A stretch of DNA of 64,000 bases from Luteibacter anthropi (GTDB taxonomy: Bacteria; Pseudomonadota; Gammaproteobacteria; Xanthomonadales; Rhodanobacteraceae). The notes under the pieces are model-generated. The model was not told where the DNA came from. It saw only the letters and a program-made list of their open reading frames with translations, and searched no databases. The DNA lies in contig NZ_JAARLZ010000005.1 of NCBI RefSeq assembly GCF_011759365.1, positions 62,001 to 126,000 of the forward strand. Reading direction: 5' to 3'. Below, in pieces: positions 35,269 through 45,424 of the stretch (positions are counted from its first letter, which is position 1; every line of letters begins with the position of its first letter). The position numbers and the translations under genes were made by a program.

Positions 35269-37485
35269 TTACAAGTCGTATGTTGCCGTCACCATGTAGT
35301 TGCGTGGTGCGCCATACATACCTTGCGTGTAGAAGCCGATCTGCTGGTAATACTTCTTGTCCAGCAGGTTGTCCGCGTTGAACTGCATCGAGAAACGATC
35401 GTTGAAGCGGTACCGCGCAAGCGCGCTCACCAGTGCATAGGCCGGCTGGGTGGCCCGTACCGGATTCCCCAACGGCCCCTTGATCGCCGTGTAGTTGCTG
35501 CTCTGCCAGTTCACGCCACCGCCCACGGTGAGCCCGCGCAGGCTACCGGGCAGGTCATAGGTGGAGAACAGCTTGATCGACGTACGCGGCTGCGCCGTAT
35601 TCACGTCCGCGCCGGATGCATCCTTTGCCGTGTAATGCGACACACCGAAGGTTGCATTCCAGCCCGTTGCCAGTTCGCCGCTCAACTCGGCCTCGTAACC
35701 CTTGGTCGTGGTGCCCTTCGCCGCACGATAGGCCTGGTTCGTGGTGCCGGGCACCATGTAATTGGCATCCGGCTGGCCCAGGTTGTCCTGCTTCACGTCG
35801 AACACGGCCACCGACGCATTAAGGCGACCGCCAAGCCACGCCGCCTTCATGCCCAGTTCGTAGTTCTTACCGGTGACAGGATCGAGGTAACGGCCATTCC
35901 TGTCCTGATACGACTGCGGATTGAAGATATCCGTATAGCTCAGGTAGGCCGAATACGTATCGTTGAACGACCAGACCAGGCCCGCATACGGCGTGAACAC
36001 CTTGCGATTGAACCGGTACATGCTGCCATACGACCACTGGTCGGTGCGCCAGCCACTGTACCGCCCCCCCACGATCAGCTTCAACGGGTCGGCCAGCGAG
36101 AAGCGCAGTGCCGTATACAGCCCCGTCTGTCGCGTCGTCATCGTATTGGTACGGTACGGCGCGCCCCATGCGGGCTTCGGGAAGTTCCCGTCCCACGCAT
36201 AGAAATTACCCACACCAGGCAGATCAGCGCTCGGATGCGCATCCGTATCGCCCGACTGCTGGTTCACGCTCCAGCCAATCACCGCTTCATGATCGCGTCC
36301 CCACAGCTGGAACGGGCCATTGGCGTACAGATCAAGACTGTTCTGCTGACGCCCGCCCAGATACCACGCGGGTAATACCGTCATGCCCAGGCCCGTACGG
36401 CGATCCGGATAACCGGAAACGAAAAGCAGCTTCGCATCGTAGTCGTTGCTGGAATGGCTCGCGTTGGCTCGCAAGGTCCAGTCAGCCCCCAGGCCCTGGG
36501 TAAGCGTCGCAAAAGCGGTTTTCGCCGTCGAAGCCCAGCTCGACCACTTCGCCGCCGTGGTTACCGAACGAGAAAAATCCGTGGAGCCGCCATCGGCATA
36601 GAAGATCGGCGTACCACCCCAGGTCACGGCACGCGGAATCACCCGCTGATAGGTATAGCCCACGCTGAGCAAGGTATCCGGACCCAGGTCGGCATCCAGC
36701 GTGGCGTAGATCAGCTTCTTCTTGTTGCTGTAGAAACGCATGTACGAATCGCGATCCTGGTACACCCCCACGACACGCGCACGCACGCTGCCGCTGCGAT
36801 TGAGCGGCGTGGACGCATCCGCGGTAACGCGACGGTTGTTCCACGAACCGTAACCGGCCGATACGCTCGCCGTGGGCTCCGTGGCATTGGCATGCTTGCG
36901 CACGAGGTTTACCGATGCCGACGGATTGCCAGCACCCGTCAGCAGGCCCGTGGCACCGCGCACCACTTCCACGCGGTCATAAATCGCCGTATCCGATGCC
37001 GCATCGCCGGCGTTGTACGTGTCATCGACCGTGGTCGGGATGCCGTCGTACTGATAGCTGTTGATCAGGAAGCCGCGCGAATAGAAGCTGATGCGCTCGC
37101 TGTCGTAGCTGTTCGACGAGATGCCCGTGGTGCCGGCGAGCACGTCGGACAGCGACTGCATGTTGCTGTCGTCCAGCCGCTGGCGGGTGATGACGCTGAC
37201 CGACTGCGGCGTGTCCTTGATCGACAGCGGCAGGCGCGTGGCCGCTGCCGTGATCCGCGTGGTGTACGAGCCGGTTCCCTCGGTCGTCTCCTTTTCCGCT
37301 GCCGCGTTCACCTGCATGCCTTCCAGGCGGGTGGCCGTGTCGCGACGGGCCTTGCGGGTCGTGTCGTCCGTGTCGGTATCCCCTGCATGGACGATCCCGG
37401 GCACGGCGAGTGCACCCATGGCGAAGACAAAGAGCAAGCGTCGCCCGGACGAAATGTCCGTGCGGGTGAAGGAAACGGCAGCCAT
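35269..37485 (-). CDS. TonB-dependent siderophore receptor
   Basis: 738 aa from the ATG at 37485; the open frame runs on to 38166, but that extension overlaps the divergent gene and the signal peptide starts here. Residues 1-34 are a signal peptide ending IVHA. The plug (~75-180) has KDTPQSVSVITRQRL, YSRGFLINSYQYDG and VEVVRGATGLLTGAGNPSASVNL, the classical FhuE/FpvA-type plug. The rest is a 22-strand barrel with typical late blocks GKNYELGMKAAW, GYEAELSGEL and NLLDKKYY. There is no N-terminal signalling (STN) domain, so it is not a sigma-regulator-type receptor. A Fur-like box lies in its promoter. Likely ligand: a ferric siderophore, type unknown. Confidence 0.92.
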   Translation of the reverse strand: MAAVSFTRTDISSGRRLLFVFAMGALAVPGIVHAGDTDTDDTTRKARRDTATRLEGMQVNAAAEKETTEGTGSYTTRITAAATRLPLSIKDTPQSVSVITRQRLDDSNMQSLSDVLAGTTGISSNSYDSERISFYSRGFLINSYQYDGIPTTVDDTYNAGDAASDTAIYDRVEVVRGATGLLTGAGNPSASVNLVRKHANATEPTASVSAGYGSWNNRRVTADASTPLNRSGSVRARVVGVYQDRDSYMRFYSNKKKLIYATLDADLGPDTLLSVGYTYQRVIPRAVTWGGTPIFYADGGSTDFSRSVTTAAKWSSWASTAKTAFATLTQGLGADWTLRANASHSSNDYDAKLLFVSGYPDRRTGLGMTVLPAWYLGGRQQNSLDLYANGPFQLWGRDHEAVIGWSVNQQSGDTDAHPSADLPGVGNFYAWDGNFPKPAWGAPYRTNTMTTRQTGLYTALRFSLADPLKLIVGGRYSGWRTDQWSYGSMYRFNRKVFTPYAGLVWSFNDTYSAYLSYTDIFNPQSYQDRNGRYLDPVTGKNYELGMKAAWLGGRLNASVAVFDVKQDNLGQPDANYMVPGTTNQAYRAAKGTTTKGYEAELSGELATGWNATFGVSHYTAKDASGADVNTAQPRTSIKLFSTYDLPGSLRGLTVGGGVNWQSSNYTAIKGPLGNPVRATQPAYALVSALARYRFNDRFSMQFNADNLLDKKYYQQIGFYTQGMYGAPRNYMVTATYDL

Positions 37486-37512
37486 GGGGCAGACCCTGAA
37501 GAAAGTGTGACT

Positions 37513-37532
37513 AAATGATAACGATTCCCATT
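37513..37532 (-). promoter_or_regulatory. Fur box in the receptor promoter
   Basis: AAATGATAACGATTCCCATT matches the Fur consensus (GATAATGATAATCATTATC) at most positions and sits about 28 bases upstream of the receptor start, in the gap shared with the divergent small gene at 37618. It would give iron repression of the receptor. Confidence 0.7.
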
Positions 37533-37617
37533 TATATCCGGAAGCCCTTGCGCATCGAAGCATCTCCCCCGAACAGGGGATGGTCGCCGTGATCCGCCAG
37601 GCGCTACCATTCGCACC

Positions 37618-38004
37618 ATGCGCCGCTTCCGCCTCAATCGCCGTAAACGCCTGCTCACGATCGGGCTGGCGTTGTTCTGCCTGCTGTTCCAGCAGCTGGC
37701 ACTGGCGGCGTATGCGTGTTCGCCCGCTGCGGCGAATGCCATGGCGATGCAGGGCGAGTGTGCGCAGATGAGCGCGCCGTCCCCGCAGGCGCCGGACCCA
37801 GCTTGCACCTCGCATTGCGCGGACCACAGCGTTTCGCCGTCCACGGCGCAGCTCCCCTCCCTGCCACCGCTCGCACTGCCGGCCATGCCGCCAGTGCTCG
37901 AAGGCAGCATCGCGCTGGCACCCGAAAGCCAGCCCCTGCCCGATCCCACGTTCCAGCGCCCCGAGCCACCGCCGGCGCTGCGCTTCTGTAGCCTGCTGAT
38001 CTAG
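37618..38004 (+). CDS. Small secreted Cys/His/Met-containing protein, DUF2946-like
   Basis: 128 aa. A basic N-terminus and hydrophobic helix (LLTIGLALFCLLFQQLALAAYA, given here only by its ends LLTIG and LAAYA) form a signal peptide or anchor at residues 12-33. It is followed by Met/Cys/His-rich stretches (MAMQGECAQM, CTSHCADH), a long Pro-rich segment and a C-terminal RFCSLLI. Short proteins of this layout precede copper efflux operons in many proteobacteria and are thought to handle metal in the periplasm, though their role is unproven. The cusC-like gene starts 71 bases downstream. Confidence 0.72.
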   Translation: MRRFRLNRRKRLLTIGLALFCLLFQQLALAAYACSPAAANAMAMQGECAQMSAPSPQAPDPACTSHCADHSVSPSTAQLPSLPPLALPAMPPVLEGSIALAPESQPLPDPTFQRPEPPPALRFCSLLI

Positions 38005-38075
38005 CCCCCGGTCGATTCCGTTAGCGACCGCGCATCCGTGCGCGGCGTTGTCCCGTATCCGACCGGAGCCATCCC

Positions 38076-39356
38076 ATGTTTCCCCTTTCCCCGCGATCCG
38101 GCACCGTGCCGGTTCGCTTCCTCCGCGCATGCTGCGCGGCGGTGCTGGCCTGCCTTGCCGTGCCACTGGCCACGGCAGGCACGCTCAGTCTGTCCACCGC
38201 GACCGACCTCGCGGTGCAACGCACACCCTTGCTCGACGCGCGTCGCGACCAGGCGGAATCCACGCGCCAGGAAGCCCTGCGTGCCGGCGCCCTGCCCGAT
38301 CCCCAGCTCAGCGTCGGCATCGACAACCTCGCCGTCCAGGGGCGCGGCGCCTTCACCGCCGGTGGCGACGACATGACCATGCGCACGGTGGGCATCACCC
38401 AGGTGCTGCCCTCGTCCGCCAAACGCCAGGCCCAGCGCGAGGAAGCGCGGGCACGCATCGATGTCGCCGACGCAGACACCCAGGCCACCGGCCTGCTCGT
38501 GCGCAGGCAGGCCGCCGAAGCGTGGATCGGCGTCTCCGAGGCCCAGGGCGAACTTGCGGCGCTGGACGCCATGCGCCGCTCGCTGAACGCGGATGTCGAT
38601 GTCGCGCAGGCACGCCTGCGCGGCGGCGGCAGCGCCAACGACGTGCTCGCCGCCAGGGCGGGTGCGCTCGACATCGAGAACCGCATGGACGCTGCCCGCG
38701 GAAAGCTCGCCCAGGCGCGCGCGCAACTGGTGCGCTGGCTGGGTGACGAAGGCCATGACGAGCTGGCCGGCGATCCGGATTTCGCGACGTTGCCCCGCAG
38801 CGAGAAAGACTTGCTCGGCCGTCTCGATGAGCAAGCCGCGCTGCTGGGCTGGACGCCGCGCGAGCGGGCGGCCGACGCCGCGCTTGCCAGCGCCCGTGCC
38901 GATAAGCATCCCGACTGGAGCATCGGCGCCAGCTATGGCTCGCGCGTGCGTGGCCTGTCCGACATGGTGTCGTTGCAGGTCGGCGTGAGCCTGCCGTTGT
39001 TCACCCGCAACCGCCAGGATCGCGGCATTTCCGCGCGAACGGCGGATGCGGATGCCGTGCGCGACGAGCATGAGGATGCGCGCCGCGAGCAGAAGGCCAT
39101 GGTGCAGTCCGCGCTGGAGAACTGGAAATCGCTGGGCGCCCAGCTGGAGCGCCACCACGGCAGCCTGCTGCCACTGGCCGACGACCGGGTGACGGTTGCG
39201 CTGGCGAGCTATCGCGGCGGCGGCGACATCCAGCCACTGCTGCAAGCCCGGCGCGACGAACTCGCACTGCGTCTCGACGAAACGCGCCTGCGCGCCGACT
39301 ACGGCCGCGCCTGGGCGGCCCTCGCCTTCCTGCTGCCGCAAGGAAACACCCCGTGA
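38076..39356 (+). CDS. cusC: Outer-membrane efflux protein of the CusC/TolC family
   Basis: 426 aa, start ATG 38076 with GGAG upstream. Signal peptide of about 34-36 residues (ends VPLATAG). The mature part is two TolC repeats of long amphipathic helices with short strands, for example LSTATDLAVQRTPLLDARRDQA and the second-half equivalent WTPRERAADAALASARADKHP (each quoted piece split across the repeats), the layout of heavy-metal outer-membrane factors. No lipobox is evident, unlike E. coli CusC. It overlaps cusB by 4 bases (GTGA) and forms the exit duct of the tripartite pump. The symbol is assigned from the operon context. Confidence 0.83.
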   Translation: MFPLSPRSGTVPVRFLRACCAAVLACLAVPLATAGTLSLSTATDLAVQRTPLLDARRDQAESTRQEALRAGALPDPQLSVGIDNLAVQGRGAFTAGGDDMTMRTVGITQVLPSSAKRQAQREEARARIDVADADTQATGLLVRRQAAEAWIGVSEAQGELAALDAMRRSLNADVDVAQARLRGGGSANDVLAARAGALDIENRMDAARGKLAQARAQLVRWLGDEGHDELAGDPDFATLPRSEKDLLGRLDEQAALLGWTPRERAADAALASARADKHPDWSIGASYGSRVRGLSDMVSLQVGVSLPLFTRNRQDRGISARTADADAVRDEHEDARREQKAMVQSALENWKSLGAQLERHHGSLLPLADDRVTVALASYRGGGDIQPLLQARRDELALRLDETRLRADYGRAWAALAFLLPQGNTP

Positions 39357-40582
39357 AGACTCTTCCCTTTCTGTTCCTCGTGACCACCGCCCTGGCCGCA
39401 GCCATCGCTGCCGGCTTCGTGGCCGGACGCCATGCAGATACCCCTGCGCCATCCGCGCCTGAAGCGACAGGCAAGAAGATCCTTTACTGGTACGACCCCA
39501 TGATCCCCGACCAGCATTTCCCCAAGGCGGGCCTGTCGCCGATGGGCATGGACATGGTGCCGCGTTATGCCGCCGACGGTGATGGCGGAAGCGCCAGCGT
39601 GCGCATCGACCCTTCCGTTCGCCAGAACCTGGGCCTGCGCACGGCGCCCGTGATCAGGCGTCACCTGGTGCAGCGCATCGACGTGCCCGCCACCGTGGCA
39701 TGGGATCTCACCGAATCGGTCACGGTGAGCGCACGTGCCGATGGTGTCGTGGATCGCCTGTTTACGGCCGCGCCGTCCACCATGGTCACGGCGGGCCAGC
39801 CGCTCGCCACGCTCGTATCGCCCGAATGGAACAGTGCGCTGGCGGAAAACGAAGCACTTCGTCATGTGCATTCGGACGATGCGCGCGCGTTGGCCGGTGC
39901 TTCGCGTGAACGTCTTGCCGCCCTTGGTCTCGATACCGGCGCCGTGCGCGGTGCAGGTCGCACGGGCGGCGCCACGTTGATCGCGCCGCGCGCAGGCGTA
40001 CTGGCGACGGTCGATGTCCGCGAAGGACAGCGCGTGATCGCCGGCCAGACCCTCATGACCATCGCGGGACTCGACCGGGTCTGGGTGGACGCATCGGTTC
40101 CGCAGGCATCCGCCGCACAGGTGATGGCCGGCATGCCCGTGACGGTTCGCGTGGATGGCATCGCCGAACCGTTCCACGCCACCGTCGACACCCTGCTGGC
40201 GATGGTCGATACCGACACCCGTACGCGACGCGCACGCATCGTGCTGCCCGATCCGCAGCATCGCCTCGCACCGGGCATGTTCGCGCACGTCACGATCGAG
40301 GCAACGGCGTCGACCGAACATCCCCTGGTGCCCGACGAAGCGCTGGTCGAAACCGGTGAGCAGGCACGCGTGATCGTGGACGACGGCGACGGGCGTTTTC
40401 GTCCGCAAGAAGTGCGCACCGGGCAGTCGTCCGGTGGCTATACCGAGATCGTGGATGGCTTGCAGGGCGACGAACGCGTGGTCGTGTCCGGTCAGTTCCT
40501 GCTCGATTCCGAAGCCAGCCTCTCCGGCAGCCTGCGTCGTCTCGATGCCCAGCCCACACCCGCGAAGGAGGCCAGCCCATGA
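39353..40582 (+). CDS. cusB: Periplasmic adaptor of the Cu/Ag efflux pump, CusB-like
   Basis: 409 aa, GTG start. An N-terminal membrane anchor or signal ([19 protein letters not shown]) leads to the metal-binding segment YWYDPMIP...[12 protein letters not shown] (~44-72), whose Met residues match the CusB metal-transfer region. Then follow the hairpin and lipoyl halves ([23 protein letters not shown]) and beta-barrel domains typical of membrane-fusion proteins. It passes Cu(I)/Ag(I) from periplasmic carriers to CusA. It overlaps both neighbours by 4 bases. Confidence 0.9.
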   Translation: MKTLPFLFLVTTALAAAIAAGFVAGRHADTPAPSAPEATGKKILYWYDPMIPDQHFPKAGLSPMGMDMVPRYAADGDGGSASVRIDPSVRQNLGLRTAPVIRRHLVQRIDVPATVAWDLTESVTVSARADGVVDRLFTAAPSTMVTAGQPLATLVSPEWNSALAENEALRHVHSDDARALAGASRERLAALGLDTGAVRGAGRTGGATLIAPRAGVLATVDVREGQRVIAGQTLMTIAGLDRVWVDASVPQASAAQVMAGMPVTVRVDGIAEPFHATVDTLLAMVDTDTRTRRARIVLPDPQHRLAPGMFAHVTIEATASTEHPLVPDEALVETGEQARVIVDDGDGRFRPQEVRTGQSSGGYTEIVDGLQGDERVVVSGQFLLDSEASLSGSLRRLDAQPTPAKEASP

Positions 40583-43500
40583 TTGCCCGCCTCATCCACT
40601 GGTCGATGGCTCATCGCCTCGTCGTGCTCGCGTTGGCGGCATTGCTGGCGGTGACCGGCATCGTCGCCCTGCACGAGACGCCGCTGGATGCGCTGCCGGA
40701 CCTCTCCGATACTCAGGTGATCGTACGCACGAGCTGGGCCGGCCAGGCTCCGCAGACCGTGGAAGACCAGGTGACCTATCCCCTGGTGACCACGATGCTC
40801 TCCGTACCCGGTGCACGTACCGTTCGCGGCTATTCGTTCTTCGGCGACTCCTACGTCTACATCCTGTTCGACGATCACACGGACCTCTACTGGGCCCGTT
40901 CGCGCGTGCTCGAATACCTGAGCCAGGTACGCGACCGCCTGCCTGCCGGTGTGAATCCGTCGCTGGGGCCCGACGCCACCGGACTGGGATGGATCTACGA
41001 GTACGCACTGGTGGACCGCACCGGCCACCACGACATCGGCCAGCTGCGCGCCCTGCAGGACTGGTTCCTGCGCTACCAGCTGAAAACCGTGCCCGACGTG
41101 GCTGAAGTCGCCAGCCTCGGCGGCATGGAGTCTTCGTGGCAGGTGGTGCCCGATCCCGCCCGCATGGCCGCGCGGCACATCGATACGGCCATGCTGCTGG
41201 CTGCCCTGCGCGATGCGAACGGCTCCAACGGTGGTTCGGTGATCGAACAGGGCGAGGCCGAGATGGTGGTGCGCAGTGAAGGTTATCTGCGCACCCGGGA
41301 CGATTTCGACGCCGTGCCCGTGGGACACGATGCCAGCGGCATTCCCGTGCGCCTGGCCGACATCGCTACCGTGCGACGTGGCCCCGCCTTCCGTCGCGGC
41401 ATTGCCGAACTGGACGGCCAGGGTGAGGTGGCCGGTGGCGTCGTGGTGCTGCGCTCGGGCAAGAACGCACGTGCCGCGATCGAAGCCGTGCGCGACAAGC
41501 TGGCCACGCTGCGACGCAGCCTGCCTCCTGGCGTGGACGTGGTGACCACCTACGACCGCTCCGGCCTCATCGATGCGGCGGTGGATAACCTGCGCGACAA
41601 GCTCATCGAGGAGTTCCTCGTCGTCGCCGTCGTCTGCGCCCTGTTCCTGGGGCATCTGCGCTCCACGCTGGTCGCGGTAGTGAGCCTGCCGCTGGGCGTG
41701 CTGGCGGCCTTTGCCGTGATGTACGTGCAAGGCGTGTCGGCCAACCTGATGTCGCTCGGTGGCATTGCCATTGCCATCGGCGCGATGGTCGATGCGGCCG
41801 TGGTGATGATCGAAAACACCCACAAGCATCTGGAGCACTGGCGGGACGAACACGGCGGCGAGCCATCGGGCGAGCAGCGCTGGCAACTGGTGGCGGATGC
41901 CGCCGCGGAAGTCGGCCCCGCACTCTTCGTCAGCCTGCTGGTGATCGCACTTTCCTTCGTGCCAGTGTTCGCCCTCGAAGCGCAGGAAGGCCGGCTGTTC
42001 AAGCCGCTGGCCTTCACCAAGACCTATGCGATGGCCGCAGCCGCCGGACTGTCGGTGACCCTGGTACCGGTGCTCATGGGCTATCTGGTGCGCGGACACA
42101 TCCGTGCCGAACACGACAATCCGCTCAACCGGGGACTGACCGCCCTGTATCGCCCTCTGTTGCACAAGGCACTGGGCCACCCGAAAACCACGCTCGCCAT
42201 GGCCTTGCTGCTGGTGGTCAGTGCGGCATGGCCGCTGTCGCGACTGGGACACGAGTTCCTGCCACCCATCGACGAGGGCACCCTGCTCTACATGCCCACG
42301 GCATTGCCAGGCATATCGGCAGGCAAGGCCGCACAGCTGCTGCAACTCACCGACCGCATGATCAAGACGGTGCAGGAAGTGGACCATGTCTTCGGCAAGG
42401 CCGGGCGTGCGGAAACCGCCACCGACCCCGCGCCGCTGGAGATGTTCGAGACCACCATCACCTTCAAGCCCCGCTCGCAATGGCGCCCGGGCATGACCAT
42501 GGAAAAACTGAAGACCGAACTGGATCACGCGGTGAAGGTGCCCGGTCTTACGAATCTCTTCGTACCTCCCATCCGCAATCGCATCGACATGCTCGCCACG
42601 GGCATCAAGAGCCCCATCGGCATCAAGGTGCTGGGCACCGATACCGCCGCACTCCAGGATGTAGCCGATCGCATCGAAGGCATCGCACGCAACGTGCCCG
42701 GCGTCACCTCGGCCATTGCCGAGCGCTCGGCGAGCGGGCGTTACGTGGATGTGGACGTGCGCAGGCAGGACGCCGCGCGCTATGGACTCACCCAGCGCGA
42801 TATCCAGGAAACCATCGCCACCCTGGTCGGCGGCGATACGGTGGGACAGGTCGTGGACGGTCGCGAACGTTATCCGATCGTGGTGCGCTATGCCCGCCCG
42901 GACCGCGACTCCATCGCCGCGCTGCGCCAGCTACCCATCGTGGCCCCGGGTGGCGCACAGCTCGTGCTCTCGCAAGTTGCCGACATCACGCTGCATGCCG
43001 GTCCGATCATGCTGAAAAGCGAAGACGGCCAGCTGGCCAGCTATGTGTACGTGGACACCGATGGTCGCGATCTCGGGCGCACCGTCAGCGAGCTGCAACG
43101 GGCCGTCGGCACGCAGGTCACGCTGCCGGCCGGTGTCACCCTCGCCTGGTCCGGCCAGTACGAATACCTGGCGCGCGCCGGGGCACGACTGGCCTGGGTG
43201 ATCCCTGCCGCGCTGCTGATCGTATTCGGGCTGATCCACGCCCTGTTCCGTCGCATGGGGGAAGCGTTGCTGATCATGACCAGCGTCCCGCTCGCCCTGG
43301 TGGGGGGACTCTGGCTGGTGTTGTGGCTGGGACAGGCCATCTCCGTTGCCACCGTGATCGGCTTCGTGGCACTGGGAGGCGTGGCCGCCGAGTTTGGCGT
43401 GGTGATGCTGCTCTACCTGCGGCAGTCCTGGGAGCAGGCCCATCGCGCGGACCCGGATGCCGGCTTCGACGTGCTCGATGCGGCCATCGTCCATGGCGCC

Positions 43501-43722
43501 GTGCAGCGCGTGCGGCCGAAGGCCATGACCGTGGCGGTGATCCTCGCCGGCCTGCTGCCGATCCTGCTGGGTCACGGTGCCGGCTCGGAGGTGATGCAGC
43601 GCATTGCCGCGCCGATGATCGGTGGCATGGTCACCGCGCCCCTGCTGTCCATGCTGGTCTTGCCGGTGGCATGGCGCTGGCTGATGCGCCGACGCCTGCG
43701 CAGGGAGACCCGCGGCACATGA
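40579..43722 (+). CDS. cusA: Heavy-metal RND transporter, CusA-like Cu(I)/Ag(I) exporter
   Basis: 1047 aa, the usual length of the HME-RND family. Twelve membrane helices in two halves. N-terminal block [17 protein letters not shown], proton-relay region [18 protein letters not shown] (Asp in the fourth helix) and the central periplasmic block [17 protein letters not shown], in which the Met aligns with a metal-binding Met of E. coli CusA; zinc/cobalt CzcA proteins differ there. The nearby PLEMFETTI also matches CusA. Together with cusB and cusC it exports monovalent copper or silver. No CusRS two-component genes are in the window, so regulation comes from elsewhere. Confidence 0.93.
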   Translation: MIARLIHWSMAHRLVVLALAALLAVTGIVALHETPLDALPDLSDTQVIVRTSWAGQAPQTVEDQVTYPLVTTMLSVPGARTVRGYSFFGDSYVYILFDDHTDLYWARSRVLEYLSQVRDRLPAGVNPSLGPDATGLGWIYEYALVDRTGHHDIGQLRALQDWFLRYQLKTVPDVAEVASLGGMESSWQVVPDPARMAARHIDTAMLLAALRDANGSNGGSVIEQGEAEMVVRSEGYLRTRDDFDAVPVGHDASGIPVRLADIATVRRGPAFRRGIAELDGQGEVAGGVVVLRSGKNARAAIEAVRDKLATLRRSLPPGVDVVTTYDRSGLIDAAVDNLRDKLIEEFLVVAVVCALFLGHLRSTLVAVVSLPLGVLAAFAVMYVQGVSANLMSLGGIAIAIGAMVDAAVVMIENTHKHLEHWRDEHGGEPSGEQRWQLVADAAAEVGPALFVSLLVIALSFVPVFALEAQEGRLFKPLAFTKTYAMAAAAGLSVTLVPVLMGYLVRGHIRAEHDNPLNRGLTALYRPLLHKALGHPKTTLAMALLLVVSAAWPLSRLGHEFLPPIDEGTLLYMPTALPGISAGKAAQLLQLTDRMIKTVQEVDHVFGKAGRAETATDPAPLEMFETTITFKPRSQWRPGMTMEKLKTELDHAVKVPGLTNLFVPPIRNRIDMLATGIKSPIGIKVLGTDTAALQDVADRIEGIARNVPGVTSAIAERSASGRYVDVDVRRQDAARYGLTQRDIQETIATLVGGDTVGQVVDGRERYPIVVRYARPDRDSIAALRQLPIVAPGGAQLVLSQVADITLHAGPIMLKSEDGQLASYVYVDTDGRDLGRTVSELQRAVGTQVTLPAGVTLAWSGQYEYLARAGARLAWVIPAALLIVFGLIHALFRRMGEALLIMTSVPLALVGGLWLVLWLGQAISVATVIGFVALGGVAAEFGVVMLLYLRQSWEQAHRADPDAGFDVLDAAIVHGAVQRVRPKAMTVAVILAGLLPILLGHGAGSEVMQRIAAPMIGGMVTAPLLSMLVLPVAWRWLMRRRLRRETRGT

Positions 43723-43780
43723 TGCGGTGGCCGGCACCGGTATCGCCACGCTACGGCCATCCACTGTAAAGTGAGTGGTC

Positions 43781-44149
43781 ATGGCACCGATACCGGCGCC
43801 GGCTCTCCCCCAGTGCAAACCCGTGCATCGTCCCTTCTATCGTCGCTTTTTCCCCTACTGCCTGAGACAGATTGCAGAGGATCGCTTTGTCGTGCTTAAT
43901 GTGGACGGACAGCCGGTAGGCCTTCCCCAGCCCAGCGGCGAACCCCGCAACGACACTGACATCGCGGTGCCCATCCATCTCCAGCTCGACGAAGCCGTGC
44001 TGCTCGAACTGGAAGCACTGGGTGCGCGTATCGCCATGGAGGGCATCTATCTGTTCGACGAAAGCGACGATCCGACCGCAAGCGGTCTCGGCTTCAGCGA
44101 CTACGCGAACCGATTGCACGCCCTCGCCTCCCTGGCCACCACGTACTGA
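43781..44149 (+). CDS. Hypothetical protein, 122 aa
   Basis: Start taken at the ATG 43781; a GTG two codons upstream is possible and no strong ribosome-binding site is visible for either. The protein is acidic after residue 45 and has no membrane segment. I do not recognise a family. Recognisable stretches: FYRRFFPYCLRQIAEDRFVV, HLQLDEAVLLELEALGARI, GIYLFDESDDP. It is followed after 9 bases by another small unknown gene, so the two may form a pair. Confidence 0.6.
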   Translation: MAPIPAPALPQCKPVHRPFYRRFFPYCLRQIAEDRFVVLNVDGQPVGLPQPSGEPRNDTDIAVPIHLQLDEAVLLELEALGARIAMEGIYLFDESDDPTASGLGFSDYANRLHALASLATTY

Positions 44150-44158
44150 AGCGCGCGC

Positions 44159-44410
44159 ATGGCTTCACTCGTCGTCTGGTGGCATTCGGAACTTCAGTTC
44201 GCGGTACTCGAACAGGAGCACGGGTTTGCCATCGCCAGCATCTACGACGGCACGATCGCACTGGAAGACGTGCTGATCGGCATCGTTCCGCCCGAAGGGG
44301 CCTGCCAGCTCACCAACCGGCGTACGGGGCTTCCCGTGTGGTTGTCCGTGGAGGGCGTGGGCCTTACCGAGGAAGAAGTGAGCGAATTGCTGGGACATCT
44401 ACGCGACTAG
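44159..44410 (+). CDS. Hypothetical protein, 83 aa
   Basis: ATG at 44159, nine bases after the previous stop. Begins MASLVVWWHSELQFAV and ends with a short acidic helix, LTEEEVSELLGHLRD. No membrane segment, no known domain recognised. Its last 47 bases overlap the end of the convergent LysR gene, which is unusual but the codon pattern supports both. Confidence 0.55.
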   Translation: MASLVVWWHSELQFAVLEQEHGFAIASIYDGTIALEDVLIGIVPPEGACQLTNRRTGLPVWLSVEGVGLTEEEVSELLGHLRD

Positions 44411-45311
44411 CCTCGTCGCGCACCGCATCGATGAACGCACGCAGTGCCGGGGCCATCTGGCGTTGCTGCGGATAACACAGGTACATCCCCGGAAACGGAT
44501 GCGACCAGGCCTCAAGCAAAGGCACCAGTTCGCCTGTGTGCAACGCCGGCAGCAAGGCATATTCCACAGTGAAGCAGATGCCCACGCCCTGCACGGCGGC
44601 GCGCACGGCCATGGTCTTGTCGCTGACCACCAGTGGTCCGTCCACGGTCACCTCGAACCAGGCGCCGTTCTCGAAGAACTCCCAGGCATAGGCATGGGCC
44701 TGTCCGGGCCATCGCCAGCGGATGCAGCGGTGTTGCAGCAGGTCGCGCGGATGCAGCGGCACGCCGTGACGTGCGAGATAGTCCGGCGAGGCCGCGGCGA
44801 TCTGGCGCATCGGCGGCCCCAGCGGTACGGCGATCATGTCGCGCTCGATGACCTCGCCCAGACGTAATGCGGCGTCGTAGCCTCCACCCACCACATCGAC
44901 CACTTCGTCATCGAGCGTGATATCGAGCACCACCTCGGGGTAGTCGCGGGCGAAGGCGCCCAGGATCGGCTCGATGTAATTTTCCGCCGCGGAGCGGAAG
45001 GTGTGGATGCGCAGGCGGCCCGAAGGCCGTCCACCGTTGCGTCGCAGGGTATCCATCGCCTCGCGGATGCCCTGGATCGACGGCGTCACCTCCTGAAGCA
45101 AGCGTTCGCCGGCCGAGGTAAGCGATACGCTGCGCGTCGTACGATGCAGCAGCCTCACGCCGACACTGGTCTCCAGCCCCCTCAGGGTCTGGCTGAGTGC
45201 CGACGGCGTGACTCCCAGCGTTTCGGCGGCCCGGGAGAAACTGAGGGCTTCCGCCACGGCGACGAAGGCACGCAGCTGGTTGTAGTCGGCACTGGAAGGC
45301 AGGGAGTCCAT
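44364..45311 (-). CDS. LysR-family transcriptional regulator
   Basis: 315 aa. N-terminal winged helix-turn-helix (AEALSFSRAAETLGVTPSAL, ~18-37) with the QTLRGLE linker, then a substrate-binding domain (~95-300). Closest in style to the CrgA/PecT group (RTTRSVSLTSAGERLL). Divergently transcribed from the short-chain dehydrogenase at 45425, which is its probable target. The 3' end overlaps the convergent 83-aa gene by 47 bases. Confidence 0.92.
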   Translation of the reverse strand: MDSLPSSADYNQLRAFVAVAEALSFSRAAETLGVTPSALSQTLRGLETSVGVRLLHRTTRSVSLTSAGERLLQEVTPSIQGIREAMDTLRRNGGRPSGRLRIHTFRSAAENYIEPILGAFARDYPEVVLDITLDDEVVDVVGGGYDAALRLGEVIERDMIAVPLGPPMRQIAAASPDYLARHGVPLHPRDLLQHRCIRWRWPGQAHAYAWEFFENGAWFEVTVDGPLVVSDKTMAVRAAVQGVGICFTVEYALLPALHTGELVPLLEAWSHPFPGMYLCYPQQRQMAPALRAFIDAVRDEASRVDVPAIRSLLPR

Positions 45312-45351
45312 GACGGAAGCAGAGCATTATTCAGCATGGCTTACAAGCTAG

Positions 45352-45375
45352 ATTAGAAAATTGAATATTCATTAG
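45352..45375. promoter_or_regulatory. Candidate LysR-type operator
   Basis: An AT-rich island in the 113-base divergent gap contains the perfect palindrome TGAATATTCA (45362-45371), with T/A-rich arms on both sides. It lies between the LysR start and the SDR gene, where LysR proteins normally bind. Confidence 0.45.
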
Positions 45376-45424
45376 CTCCGCTGCCTGACCTATCGTTCTC
45401 CCCATCACCCACGGAGGACATCCC

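Noticed and set aside
35269-38166. 965-aa version of the siderophore receptor
   Set aside because: The extra N-terminus overlaps the Fur box and the divergent small gene, and hides the signal peptide that starts at 37485.
40492-42528. 678-residue antisense open frame over cusA
   Set aside because: Low-complexity His/Gln/Gly sequence typical of a reverse frame; cusA is clearly the real gene.
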